From contig NZ_JAUOPH010000003.1 in the NCBI RefSeq assembly GCF_030546935.1, forward strand, positions 434,001-498,000: DNA of 64,000 nt. Direction: 5' to 3'. Below the pieces are notes generated by a model. It was not told the DNA's origin, did no database searches, and saw nothing but the letters and a program-made list of their open reading frames with translations. Below, piece by piece: positions 35,414-44,265 of this stretch (position 1 is its first letter; each line of letters starts with the position of its first letter). The position numbers and the translations under genes are program-made. Source of the DNA: Marinobacter sp. 2_MG-2023. Lineage in GTDB: Bacteria; Pseudomonadota; Gammaproteobacteria; Pseudomonadales; Oleiphilaceae.

Positions 35414-37025
35414 GCTCAAACCCTGGTTAAAGCTGATCGGTGCACGTCCTACAAGACTTTTTATCGGTGCCCTGTTGATGCTGGCCGCCCTGCTCTCAGG
35501 TCTCGGCCTGCTGGCGCTCTCGGGCTGGTTTATAACGGAAACCGCTCTGGTCGGTATTCTTTTGGCTGCCAGTTTGCCCGCCACGGTCAACTTGTATGTT
35601 CCCGGTGGCGGGATCAGGTTTTTTGCGGTATCACGCACGGTTTCCCGTTATTTGGAGCGGCTCTATAACCACGACACCGTATTGAGGCTGTTAACGGATA
35701 TTCGCGTGGCTCTGTTTCGCAAACTGTCTTCTGTTGGCCGAGGCCAGCGACGGGAGCTAACAGGTGCTCAGTGGCTTTCGCGACTGACCAGCGATGTGGA
35801 TGCACTGGATACTCTATACCTGCGCCTGATAGCTCCGGCCGCTCTCGCGGCTTTGGTTACCTTGCTGGTCGTGGTACTGGCATCGGTGCTTTTTAATATC
35901 CGGATTGCCGCCGGAATCGGCCTTATACTCGTAGCAGCTTTCGGCATCGCAACCCTCGCTACATATACGCGTACAGTGAAGATTTCGTCTCGCCAGAGTG
36001 ATCAGCAGGAATCACTGAGAACTGCGGTTGTTGAGCACCTGGAAGGTTTCGCCGAACTCACTGCCGCCGGGCGCACAGGCAAACATGGTGCCTGGCTCAT
36101 GCGGCAAGCGCACCAATCGTCGTCGGAGCAGGTAAAGGCGGATTCACGTATTGGCTGGCACCAGGCCGGTTCGAATCTGTTGATTAATCTGTCGGCGGTT
36201 TTTGCGCTCTGGGCTGGTTTTGGGCTGTTTCGTTCAGGGGAGGTTTCCGGGCCAGTTCTGGTTTTACTACCTATTGTTCTGCTCGGGCTTGCAGAAGTCT
36301 ACAGCATGCTACCTGAAGCATTTGGGAAGCTGGGAGCCACGCAAGCCTCTGCCGCGCGACTAAACCGTGACTGCCGGCAAGCGGATAGCGTACCAGCTGC
36401 TGGCGAGGTGATAGCCCTGCCGGTGAACACCGCCCTGCTAGTGAAGAATCTTGCGGTAAAGTACCCTGATCATGCGCCGCTATTTACACATTTTGATCTC
36501 CAGATCCAAGCAGGTGAACGAGTCGGTATTCTTGGACATTCTGGTAGCGGGAAGTCATCGCTTGGGGATGTTTTTGCTGGGCTTCTGACGCCTTCTAACG
36601 GTTTTTGCAGCAGCCTGCCCTGTGCTTACCTCACACAGAAAACCGTGTTGTTTGAGGATACGCTACGGGCAAATCTGCTTTTAGGAGATCCTGAAGCAAG
36701 TGACGCACAGCTCTGGCGTGTTCTGGAACTGGTTGACCTGGCAGACCGCTTCCAGACGGAGAGGGACCAGCTGGATACCTGGTTAGGGAGTTCAGGTAGC
36801 CGGCTTTCAGGCGGTGAAGCGCGCCGTGTAGCCCTTGCGCGGGTGCTTTTGAGCTCTGAGCCTCTGGTGATTCTGGATGAGCCATTTACCGGCGTTGATG
36901 CAGCTACACGGGAAAGAATAACCCCTTTAATTGATGCCTGGCTGGAAGGTAGAACGGTGATTAGTCTGGCACACGGGCCGGACGCCCTGCCGGGCACCGA
37001 CCGTGTGCTTTACCTGGGAGTTTGA
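35406..37025 (+). CDS. cydC: Heterodimeric ABC transporter CydC (bd oxidase assembly)
   Basis: 539 residues from the ATG at 35406 (GGAGAGG upstream), which begins FELKPWLKLIGARPTRLFIG as CydC does; a longer start is not needed. Six membrane helices precede an ATPase with Walker A GHSGSGKSSL, signature LSGGEARRVALARVL and Walker B LVILDEPFTGVDA. The ATPase domain is compact: the loop between Walker A and Q-loop is short (SNGFCSSLPCAYLTQ). Partner of CydD. Last gene of the operon, convergent with the oxidoreductase gene. Confidence 0.9.
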   Translation: MFELKPWLKLIGARPTRLFIGALLMLAALLSGLGLLALSGWFITETALVGILLAASLPATVNLYVPGGGIRFFAVSRTVSRYLERLYNHDTVLRLLTDIRVALFRKLSSVGRGQRRELTGAQWLSRLTSDVDALDTLYLRLIAPAALAALVTLLVVVLASVLFNIRIAAGIGLILVAAFGIATLATYTRTVKISSRQSDQQESLRTAVVEHLEGFAELTAAGRTGKHGAWLMRQAHQSSSEQVKADSRIGWHQAGSNLLINLSAVFALWAGFGLFRSGEVSGPVLVLLPIVLLGLAEVYSMLPEAFGKLGATQASAARLNRDCRQADSVPAAGEVIALPVNTALLVKNLAVKYPDHAPLFTHFDLQIQAGERVGILGHSGSGKSSLGDVFAGLLTPSNGFCSSLPCAYLTQKTVLFEDTLRANLLLGDPEASDAQLWRVLELVDLADRFQTERDQLDTWLGSSGSRLSGGEARRVALARVLLSSEPLVILDEPFTGVDAATRERITPLIDAWLEGRTVISLAHGPDALPGTDRVLYLGV

Positions 37026-37035
37026 TTCGGCAAGC

Positions 37036-38277
37036 TTAACGGGTCTCAACCACCTCAAAGGTAAGGCCGGCTTTGCTGGTCAAGCGCTCAAGCAATTTGT
37101 CGCTTAGCGCTGATGCCGGTGTCCAGAAACCGCCCGGTTGCTCAGCAGGGACATCGAATGCCAGGCACATACCAGCTTCGCCCAGCATTTTGCTGGTGGA
37201 GCCGTAACCTGGGTCAGCATCGCCAGTTACCTTGGTGATCATGGTTTTTCCGTCCTGGGTGCGCCCTACAAAGCGAATGTCGTAGAATCCCGCTTTCTGA
37301 TCCTCAGGAGTCGGCCCTTCACCGGGCTGAGGTACAAATTTCTCCACCAGCCAGCGAGTGGGCTTTATTGCAGATGCCGTAAAAAAGCCTGCCAGTCCAG
37401 CTGTTATACCGTAAGCCGCCAGACGACCCTTGGTGCCACGGCCGGTCATCATGGCCTCATCGTATGTAAATTCCTTACCGTACCTGGCATTTTGCATGGC
37501 GTTTGAGCGGTGAACTATGCGGGTGTTGATAGCGCCCATAACAAACGGTGCCAGCCATGCGTTGAATGTCTTATCGAACTCCGCTCCCTTTAGACTCGGT
37601 TGGCGAACCTTCGAGCGGTGTTCAGGCGGGCAGATAGAGAACGGGTTAGCCAGTTCCTTGCGAAGTTTCGGATCCGCGGCAGCCTCTTTGGCTATATTGA
37701 TCATCGAGGCAACGGTGCCACCGGAAAGCCCGCCTTTTGCGACCTTCACCCGCATACGTACGTCCTGGCAAGTTTCACCAAAGGTCTTTTCGGCCTGTTG
37801 CTGCAAGAAGTACACGCCCATATCCGAAGGAATGGAATCAAAACCGCAGCAATGAACGATCCGCGCCCCAGATTTTTTGGCCTGGTCCTCATAGCGCTCC
37901 ACCATGCGACGAATCCACTGAACTTCACCAGTCAGGTCGCAATAGTCAGTGCCTGTTTCCACGCAGGCCTTAACCAAAGGCTCTCCGTACAACGCATAAG
38001 GGCCAACCGTTGAGATCACCACGCGGGTTTGTTCGCACATGGACGTCAGCGCTTTATCGTCAGTCGCATCTGCGATGATCACCGGCAGTTCAGCGGCACC
38101 GGTTCCTAAATCAGACTTGAGCGAACTGAGTTTAGATTCGGAACGGCCGGCAATCGCCCATCGGACCTCCCCGGTAATACCGTATGACTCGAACAGATAT
38201 TGCGTAAGAATCTGTCCAACGAAGCTTGTAGCACCGAATATAACCAGGTCGTAAGTGGTTCCTGTTGATTTGCTCAT
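37036..38277 (-). CDS. Saccharopine dehydrogenase-like / trans-acting enoyl reductase family protein
   Basis: 413 residues from the ATG at 38277 (AAAGGA upstream). The N-terminal Rossmann motif is LVIFGATSFVGQILTQYL (about 11-28), then WAIAGRSESKL. The NAD(P)-binding half and the following YCDLTGEVQW and VHCCGFDSIPSDMG blocks match the group that includes mycobacterial trans-acting enoyl reductases. Hydrophobic segment near 300 (GITAGLAGFFTASAI) may contact a membrane. A lipid-linked reductase is likely but the substrate is unknown. Monocistronic. Confidence 0.82.
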   Translation of the reverse strand: MSKSTGTTYDLVIFGATSFVGQILTQYLFESYGITGEVRWAIAGRSESKLSSLKSDLGTGAAELPVIIADATDDKALTSMCEQTRVVISTVGPYALYGEPLVKACVETGTDYCDLTGEVQWIRRMVERYEDQAKKSGARIVHCCGFDSIPSDMGVYFLQQQAEKTFGETCQDVRMRVKVAKGGLSGGTVASMINIAKEAAADPKLRKELANPFSICPPEHRSKVRQPSLKGAEFDKTFNAWLAPFVMGAINTRIVHRSNAMQNARYGKEFTYDEAMMTGRGTKGRLAAYGITAGLAGFFTASAIKPTRWLVEKFVPQPGEGPTPEDQKAGFYDIRFVGRTQDGKTMITKVTGDADPGYGSTSKMLGEAGMCLAFDVPAEQPGGFWTPASALSDKLLERLTSKAGLTFEVVETR

Positions 38278-38465
38278 TGCCCGTCCTTTTATGCGTTTTA
38301 CGCGCATTATCTACTGAATGTCGTATTGATTCGATGTTAACAGTTTTGAGCCTGTGATCTAACTTCACATTTACAGCCGTGGAGGCGTCGTCACGGCCAA
38401 TCGCACAGCCCGTTGTATAAGGCACACTGCTGAATATCGTTTGTATAAATACCCGGAGATACGAA

Positions 38466-38807
38466 TTGGCCACTTTCCTCCTGATACTAAGTTTACTTCT
38501 AGTCATTTTCAGCGGCGTGCTTTGCTTGCAAGTTATAGAGCAGCGCAAGATCATAACAAGCATGATGGCCGGAATTGACGAGAAGGACACTGCCCCGGGT
38601 ATGGAGAAAGAGCCAGAGTTGATCCTTACGCTGAAAGTACTCAATCCGATTGATGTGGCCAAACGTGAGTCTCGTTCTGCGCGGCTGCTAGCAGACAAGC
38701 TCCCGGTGATGGTCCGTAAAATGGTCTATCAGGGTGTGATGAAAGAGCTGGAAGAAGAAATGATCCAAAGAAACATCGACGTAGAAATGAATATTGAGTA
38801 TCGCTAG
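38466..38807 (+). CDS. Hypothetical membrane-anchored protein, 113 aa
   Basis: A TTG start with CGGAGA six bases upstream. A single N-terminal membrane helix (about 4-22, FLLILSLLLVIFSGVLCLQV) is followed by a cytosolic domain with LILTLKVLNPIDVAKRESRSA, then a basic/acidic helix and DVEMNIEYR at the end. No family is recognised. It is the first of a two-gene pair with 38820-39299, 12 bases apart; both have the same N-terminal-anchor layout, so they probably act together. Confidence 0.6.
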   Translation: MATFLLILSLLLVIFSGVLCLQVIEQRKIITSMMAGIDEKDTAPGMEKEPELILTLKVLNPIDVAKRESRSARLLADKLPVMVRKMVYQGVMKELEEEMIQRNIDVEMNIEYR

Positions 38808-38819
38808 GAGAACCCCACT

Positions 38820-39299
38820 TTGACGTTTCAGTTAGCTCTGGCAATACTTTTTCTGGCGCTCGCATCCGGCACCCTTTGCTACGGGTTCTGGCAGCATCAT
38901 CGCTCCAGAATGCTGATACGCAGGCTGAACTCCTACCATATCGCGACCAACAGCGCTGTTCAGAAACGCCGCATGGATATCTACGAGGTTCGCAACCGAG
39001 CCAAAATTCTGGAAGACACTGTATCCGGCGGTGCCAGGGCAGTTGAAAAGGTGCACAGAGTCATTTCCAATACCACGTTCAGCCTGGTTGACCATTTTTC
39101 AAAAGATGATCAGTTCCGGCAAGGCGCACAAAAAGCCCGAAAGACCCACGATGAGGCCAGCAAACAGGTCTACCGCGCGGTGCGCACGACAAACAAAGCC
39201 ATACACATTCTCGCCGACACTCTCTTTATAACGAAAGCGGAAAAGCGGGCCCTGTTACGTAAGGCTCCCCCCACAGAGGCGCCGAAAAACGACCATTAG
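38820..39299 (+). CDS. Hypothetical membrane-anchored coiled-coil protein, 159 aa
   Basis: TTG start with AGGAG nine bases upstream. N-terminal membrane helix (about 4-22) followed by long charged helices rich in Lys, Arg and Ala (RRMDIYEVRNRAKILEDT; FRQGAQKARKTHDEASKQ), a likely coiled coil, and a Pro-rich tail. No family is recognised. It follows the other anchored protein by 12 bases. Confidence 0.6.
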   Translation: MTFQLALAILFLALASGTLCYGFWQHHRSRMLIRRLNSYHIATNSAVQKRRMDIYEVRNRAKILEDTVSGGARAVEKVHRVISNTTFSLVDHFSKDDQFRQGAQKARKTHDEASKQVYRAVRTTNKAIHILADTLFITKAEKRALLRKAPPTEAPKNDH

Positions 39300-39312
39300 G
39301 CTGGAATGCTGG

Positions 39313-40158
39313 TCAGATTTTTCTGATACGTTTTATGGTGGCATCTACTGTGACGTTTAACGATTCGATTTCCGCCGCGCGGGACAGGCCTTCTGCACTT
39401 GCCCGATACAGGTGTGGTGTCATGGCTAACAGGTGAGCTATGGCACCTTTGTCGGGGAGCGTGAGGCTATAGCGAACGGAGGACGTCTCCACCGTTTTAT
39501 AGCCATTCGGTGCAATTTCCGGCTGCTTTCTGGCCTCTTTCAGCTCCGGGTATATAATGCTTCGCAGTTCAATCAGATGATCCGACCCTGCATCTACCTG
39601 GACTATCTCGCCGCCCGGCCTCAATACTCGGGCAAATTCCTGATAAACGGGAAAACCGAACAGGCACAAGATTCGATCGAGCGTTTCAGGTAACACCGGC
39701 AGATTGGCATTGCTTCCAACAACCCAGGCTGGTGTTTTGTCCTGTTTGGCGGCGGATAGGACTGCCCACTTGGAGATATCCAGCCCGATAAGAGAGAGAG
39801 TTGCGGTTTCCGGCGCCTTTTCAGCGAGATACCGCATGTAGTATCCCTCTCCGCACCCGGCATCGAGACAGCTTAAGGAAGATTCACTGCCGCCAGTTTC
39901 ATGGAACACGGCGTTACCCACAGCTTCTGCTATTGGCTGATAGAACCCTGAGTTCAAAAACCTTCGGCGAGCTGCAACCATTTCCTTGTTATCGCCTGGA
40001 TCTTTAGAGCGTTTGTTCTGTACAGGGAGAAGGTTGATATAACCCTGCCGGGCAATATCAAAACTGTGCCCGGCACCGCATTGCCAGCTTCTCTCGTTCC
40101 GTTGCAATGCAGAACCGTCAATTGGGCAGGCAAGAGCTTCAAACGGTCTGATGATCAT
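39313..40158 (-). CDS. rlmA: 23S rRNA (guanine-N1)-methyltransferase RlmA-type
   Basis: 281 residues from the ATG at 40158. N-terminal zinc-ribbon-like part, ACPIDGSAL...WQCGAGHSFD (Cys11, Cys27, His31), in which the second cysteine of E. coli RlmA is replaced by Asp14. ARQGYINLLPVQNKRSKDPGD is the family block (in halves, about 36-56). The SAM site is CLDAGCGEGYYMRYLAE. RlmA methylates G745 in E. coli 23S rRNA; the related RlmA(II) targets a neighbouring G. Downstream end touches the hypothetical pair at 39299. It lies beyond a terminator from the etfA gene. Confidence 0.85.
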   Translation of the reverse strand: MIIRPFEALACPIDGSALQRNERSWQCGAGHSFDIARQGYINLLPVQNKRSKDPGDNKEMVAARRRFLNSGFYQPIAEAVGNAVFHETGGSESSLSCLDAGCGEGYYMRYLAEKAPETATLSLIGLDISKWAVLSAAKQDKTPAWVVGSNANLPVLPETLDRILCLFGFPVYQEFARVLRPGGEIVQVDAGSDHLIELRSIIYPELKEARKQPEIAPNGYKTVETSSVRYSLTLPDKGAIAHLLAMTPHLYRASAEGLSRAAEIESLNVTVDATIKRIRKI

Positions 40159-40220
40159 GCGCGGTATCCGGGGTTTCAAGCGGGTTACAGGGACGTGCTT
40201 ATAGTTTATGGAACTGCAAT

Positions 40221-40247
40221 AAAAAAGACACCCGAAGGTGCCTTTTT
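40221..40247 (-). terminator. Rho-independent terminator after etfA
   Basis: Stem GGCACC/GGTGTC with a TTCG loop (GACACC CGAA GGTGCC on the + strand), with A-runs on one side and T-runs on the other, 18 bases after the etfA stop. Leftward it ends in T6; it can work in both directions. Confidence 0.85.
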
Positions 40248-40264
40248 ATAAGCCTGAAAGAAAG

Positions 40265-41206
40265 TTACAGAACTTTCTTCAGCTCTTCTTCAAGTTGCGG
40301 TACTGCTTCAAACAGATCCGCTACCAGGCCGTAATCAGCAACCTGGAAGATTGGCGCTTCTTCATCCTTGTTGATCGCAACGATCACCTTGGAATCAGAC
40401 ATGCCAGCCAAGTGCTGGATGGCACCGGAGATGCCAACTGCGATATACAGCTGCGGGGCAACAATTTTACCGGTCTGGCCAACCTGCATGTCATTCGGCA
40501 CAAAGCCTGCGTCGACTGCAGCACGTGAAGCACCCATGCCAGCGCCCAGCAGATCAGCAACCTGCTCAAGCATCTTGAAGTTCTCACCGTTCTGCATGCC
40601 ACGGCCACCAGAAATTACAATGCCGGCACTCGCCAGATCAGGACGGTCAGATTCAGCTTTCTGTTCGCTCACGAAAGAAGACAGACCTGCATCTTTAACA
40701 ATGTCCAGCTGCTCAACGGAGGCAGAACCACCTTCAGCTGCTACCGGATCAAAACCGGTCGGGCGTACGGTTACAACCTTGATGCTGTCGCTCGCCTTTA
40801 CCGTTGCAATAGCATTGCCGGCGTAGATTGGGCGAACAAAGGTGTCTTCGGATTCAACACGGATGATGTCAGAAACCTGAGCAACGTCCAGCAGCGCAGC
40901 AACGCGCGGCATGAAGTCCTTACCAGTTGTACCGGCAGCAGCCAGAATATGGCTGTAACCTTTACCCAGCTCAGCAACCAGATCACCCAGGTTCTCACCC
41001 AGGAAGTGGCCGTAGGCTGCATTGTCTGCAACCAGTACCTTTGCAACACCGTCCGCTTTAGCGGCAGCTTCGGCAACGGCGCCAACGTTTTCACCGGCAA
41101 CCAGCACATCAATATCGCCGCCGATGGCTTTGGCAGCCGCTACAACACTCAGGGTCGCCTGTTTCAGGCTGCTGTTGTCGTGTTCAGCAATTACAAGGAT
41201 GCTCAT
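40265..41206 (-). CDS. etfA: Electron transfer flavoprotein alpha subunit
   Basis: 313 residues, the usual EtfA length. N-terminal Rossmann-like domain (SILVIAEHDN, then AYGHFLGENLGDLVAE, in two parts). C-terminal FAD-binding domain with SGGRGMQ, GASRAAVDAGFVPNDMQVGQ (about 206-225), GISGAIQHLAGM and the closing AINKDEEAPIF. It carries the FAD that passes electrons from acyl-CoA and other dehydrogenases to ETF:ubiquinone oxidoreductase. One-base overlap with etfB upstream. Confidence 0.96.
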   Translation of the reverse strand: MSILVIAEHDNSSLKQATLSVVAAAKAIGGDIDVLVAGENVGAVAEAAAKADGVAKVLVADNAAYGHFLGENLGDLVAELGKGYSHILAAAGTTGKDFMPRVAALLDVAQVSDIIRVESEDTFVRPIYAGNAIATVKASDSIKVVTVRPTGFDPVAAEGGSASVEQLDIVKDAGLSSFVSEQKAESDRPDLASAGIVISGGRGMQNGENFKMLEQVADLLGAGMGASRAAVDAGFVPNDMQVGQTGKIVAPQLYIAVGISGAIQHLAGMSDSKVIVAINKDEEAPIFQVADYGLVADLFEAVPQLEEELKKVL

Positions 41207-41955
41207 CAGATCACCTTCGCTTCGTTCTTCAGTTTATCGACCAGCTCTGCAACGTCGGCCACTTTAACACCTGCCGAACGGGCAGCCGGCGCTTCAACTT
41301 TCAGCGTGGACAGGCGCGATGCAATTTCGACACCCAGATCAGCCGGGCTCATGGTATCGAGCGGCTTTTTCTTGGCTTTCATAATGTTTGGCAGAGAAGC
41401 ATAGCGCGGCTCATTCAAACGCAGGTCTGTGGTTACGACCGCAGGGAGGTTCAGGGAAAGGGTCATCAGACCACCGTCTACCTCACGGGTAACGTTCACT
41501 TTTTCGCCATCAACAACCACTTCTGAAGCAAAGGTGCCCTGCCCCATACCCGTCAGCGCAGCCAGCATCTGGCCAGTCTGGTTGTTATCAGAATCGATGG
41601 ACTGCTTGCCGAGAATGACCAGTTTGGGCTCTTCCTTCTCAACAACGGCTTTAAGCAATTTGGCCGCATCAAGAGACTGGACTTCTTCATCAGCTTCAAT
41701 GTGAATGCCACGGTCAGCACCCAGCGCCAGCGCAGTACGAATCTGCTCCTGACAGGCCTTGGGACCAATGGAAACCACTACGATTTCGCTTGCAACACCC
41801 TTTTCTTTCAGGCGAACCGCTTCTTCAACAGCGATTTCGCAGAATGGGTTCATTGCCATTTTGACGTTGGCGAGATCAACACCAGTGTTATCCGGCTTGA
41901 CACGTACCTTTACGTTGTAGTCGATTACTCGTTTTACAGCGACCAGAACCTTCAT
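41206..41955 (-). CDS. etfB: Electron transfer flavoprotein beta subunit
   Basis: 249 residues, complete. It begins [20 protein letters not shown] and contains [18 protein letters not shown], the AMP-binding-region [10 protein letters not shown], and [10 protein letters not shown]. It pairs with EtfA. The ATG has GAGGA five bases upstream. First gene of the leftward etfBA operon, divergent from the ETF-QO gene across a 530-base spacer. Confidence 0.96.
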   Translation of the reverse strand: MKVLVAVKRVIDYNVKVRVKPDNTGVDLANVKMAMNPFCEIAVEEAVRLKEKGVASEIVVVSIGPKACQEQIRTALALGADRGIHIEADEEVQSLDAAKLLKAVVEKEEPKLVILGKQSIDSDNNQTGQMLAALTGMGQGTFASEVVVDGEKVNVTREVDGGLMTLSLNLPAVVTTDLRLNEPRYASLPNIMKAKKKPLDTMSPADLGVEIASRLSTLKVEAPAARSAGVKVADVAELVDKLKNEAKVI

Positions 41956-42485
41956 AGATTCCTCGTTCTTCTACGATGGGTTAATGACTCTCAATCAGAA
42001 TTGCTCTCAGGCCGGCCCGGTTTGGGCGGGTTTGCAGAGTATTCCTGATTGCTTCGTCTCGGCAAGATACCGGGATTATGGGTATTCGTGCCGAACGTTA
42101 CAAACAGCGGCCTCGCACTGGGGCCATCCGTCACGGCGGACTTATACTGAAGGCAAAGATAAAGTGGGTCAATAGTCCGATGAAACCGGTCGTGCCCCTT
42201 CCCTATGCCAACCCGCCCTTGCATCTTGTATAATTCAAGGCATCTGCATACCTGCTAACCAGTGCAGCGCATTGAATTACTGTACAAAACTACAATGCCA
42301 AAGCTTTGTTCATATTTCAAACAAACGTTTGTTTGATTTTTTAAATACGTTATCCTTTGAGCCTGTAAAACAGGAGTATTTGGCTCTGGGTAGTCGTCTA
42401 TGGGTAGTTTTACCGGTATGATGACGCTCCAGAATTCAAGCCTGCGGGCATATAAGATCCATTCAAGATGTTTGAGGAGACCAAC
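41956..42485. other. 530-base divergent spacer between etfB and ETF-QO gene
   Basis: No convincing gene on either strand. It carries a perfect palindromic operator and promoter for the rightward gene at 42317-42356. A TATAAT (42229-42234) on the + strand has no good -35 partner. The leftward promoter of etfBA was not identified; its leader could be long. Confidence 0.5.
42317..42356 (+). promoter_or_regulatory. PsrA-like operator overlapping a sigma-70 promoter
   Basis: A perfect 20-bp palindrome (42317-42336), TCAAACAAAC/GTTTGTTTGA, contains two overlapping matches to the PsrA motif CAAAC-N4-GTTTG. TTGTTT (42329-42334), 16 bases, and TATCCT (42351-42356) make a plausible -35/-10 for the ETF-QO gene. 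A TetR-type repressor bound here would block RNA polymerase. In Pseudomonas, PsrA releases such sites on long-chain fatty acids. Confidence 0.65.
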
Positions 42486-44138
42486 GTGGAACGCGAATCG
42501 ATGGAATTTGATGTTCTTATCGTCGGCGGCGGCCCTGCCGGCTTGTCAGCAGCCTGCCGAGTTATGCAATTGGCGCAGGAAGCCGGCGAAGAACTGACCG
42601 TGTGTGTAGTGGAAAAAGGTTCGGAAATCGGTGCTCATATTCTGGCCGGTACTGTATTTGAGCCGACCGCTCTGAACGAACTCTTCCCTGACTGGAAAGA
42701 GAAAGGCGCTCCGCTGAACACTCCGGTGACCCGTGACGACATTTTTCTGCTGAAAGATCAGAACAAAGCGACCAAGGTCCCCAATGCCTTTGTTCCCAAA
42801 AACATGCACAACCATGGCAACTACATTATTAGCCTCGGCAATCTGTGTCGCTGGCTGGCAGAACAGGCTGAAGCGCTGGGCGTAGAAGTATACCCGGGCT
42901 TTGCCGCGGCTGAGACCATTATCGAAGACGGCCAGGTAAAAGGCATTCTTACCGGTGATATGGGCGTGGCACGTGACGGATCAGAGAAAGACGGTTACAT
43001 GCCCGGTATGGAACTGCGCGCAAAATACACTCTGTTTTCAGAGGGCTGCCGCGGCCACCTGGGCAAGCGCCTGATCAGCGAATTCAACCTGGACGAAGGT
43101 AAAGATCCCCAGCATTACGGTATTGGCATCAAGGAATTGTGGGACATTGACCCTGCGAAACACGAGCCAGGTCTGGTTGTGCACACAACAGGCTGGCCGT
43201 TGAAGGAAAGTGGCTCTACCGGCGGTTCGTTCCTGTACCACCTCGAAAACGGCCAGGTTTACGTGGGTCTGATTTCAGATCTTTCCTACAGCAACCCTCA
43301 CATGAGCCCGTTTGAAGAGTTTCAGCGCCTGAAACTGCACCCGGAAGTGAAAAAGTATCTGGAAGGCGGCAAGCGAGTGTCCTATGGTGCCCGCGCCATC
43401 ACCAAAGGTGGTTACAATGCCCTGCCCAAAATGAGTTTCCCGGGCGGCCTGTTACTGGGCTGTGATGCAGGTACCTTGAACGGTTCCAAGATCAAAGGCT
43501 CCCACACTGCAATGAAGTCTGGTTTGCTGGGCGCAGAAGCGGTATTCGAAGCACTGAAGAGCGGACAGTCGGGTGAAGAAATCACCAGCTTCGGTGATCG
43601 CTTTAAGAACAGCTGGCTCTATAAAGAGCTTTACGACGAGCGCAACTTCGGCCCGGCAATGCACAAGTTTGGCAACTATATTGGCGGCGCCATTGCATTC
43701 TTCGAGCAGAACATCCTGCGTGGAAGCCTTCCTTTCACCTTCCGCGATACAACGCCAGACTACGCGACCATGAAGCCCGCGTCTGAGTGTAAGAAAGTGA
43801 ACTACCCGAAGCCGGATAACAAGCTGACTTTCGACCGCCTTACATCGGTGTTTGTTTCCAACACCAACCATGCCGAAGACCAGCCGATTCATCTCAAGCT
43901 CACGGATCCCGATATTCCTATTGAGGTAAACCTGCCAAAATACGATGAGCCTGCTCAGCGTTACTGCCCTGCAGGGGTTTACGAAGTGGTTGAGAAGGAT
44001 GATGGCAGCGGTAAGAAGTTCCAGATAAATGCTCAGAACTGTGTTCACTGTAAGACGTGTGACATTAAAGATCCCTCCCAGAATATTACCTGGGTAACGC
44101 CAGAAGGTGGCGGTGGTCCAAACTACCCTAACATGTGA
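42486..44138 (+). CDS. Electron transfer flavoprotein-ubiquinone oxidoreductase
   Basis: 550 residues from a GTG at 42486, chosen over the ATG 18 bases upstream because GAGGAG lies six bases before it and the protein then opens VERESMEFD, as relatives do. FAD motif VGGGPAGLSAACRV (about 14-27). Membrane-associating and ubiquinone-binding segments lie between, with HTTGWPLKESGSTGGSFLYH in the middle. The C-terminal 4Fe-4S site is built from Cys in RYCPAGVYE and NCVHCKTCDIKDP. It passes electrons from ETF to ubiquinone. Monocistronic with a strong terminator. Confidence 0.95.
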   Translation: MERESMEFDVLIVGGGPAGLSAACRVMQLAQEAGEELTVCVVEKGSEIGAHILAGTVFEPTALNELFPDWKEKGAPLNTPVTRDDIFLLKDQNKATKVPNAFVPKNMHNHGNYIISLGNLCRWLAEQAEALGVEVYPGFAAAETIIEDGQVKGILTGDMGVARDGSEKDGYMPGMELRAKYTLFSEGCRGHLGKRLISEFNLDEGKDPQHYGIGIKELWDIDPAKHEPGLVVHTTGWPLKESGSTGGSFLYHLENGQVYVGLISDLSYSNPHMSPFEEFQRLKLHPEVKKYLEGGKRVSYGARAITKGGYNALPKMSFPGGLLLGCDAGTLNGSKIKGSHTAMKSGLLGAEAVFEALKSGQSGEEITSFGDRFKNSWLYKELYDERNFGPAMHKFGNYIGGAIAFFEQNILRGSLPFTFRDTTPDYATMKPASECKKVNYPKPDNKLTFDRLTSVFVSNTNHAEDQPIHLKLTDPDIPIEVNLPKYDEPAQRYCPAGVYEVVEKDDGSGKKFQINAQNCVHCKTCDIKDPSQNITWVTPEGGGGPNYPNM

Positions 44139-44181
44139 TTTGGTTGATAGCTCAAGGCGCCGGTTAATCTGGTGCTTTTAA

Positions 44182-44219
44182 AGCGGAGGAGCGGGTTTGA
44201 CTGCTCCTCCGCTTTTTTA
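44182..44219 (+). terminator. Rho-independent terminator after ETF-QO gene
   Basis: A perfect 11-bp stem (AGCGGAGGAGC/GCTCCTCCGCT), 10-base loop and T-run, 43 bases after the stop codon. Confidence 0.95.
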
Positions 44220-44265
44220 TTGAGTCGAGACGACTACTTTGTTTATTTTGCTGTAAGTGAAAAGA

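Noticed and set aside
41991-42224. 77-codon minus-strand frame upstream of etfB
   Set aside because: No start signal and low-complexity composition; the spacer is better read as regulatory DNA.
43452-44048. A 198-codon minus-strand frame inside the ETF-QO gene
   Set aside because: Opposite a conserved iron-sulfur flavoprotein; composition is that of a reverse-complement shadow.
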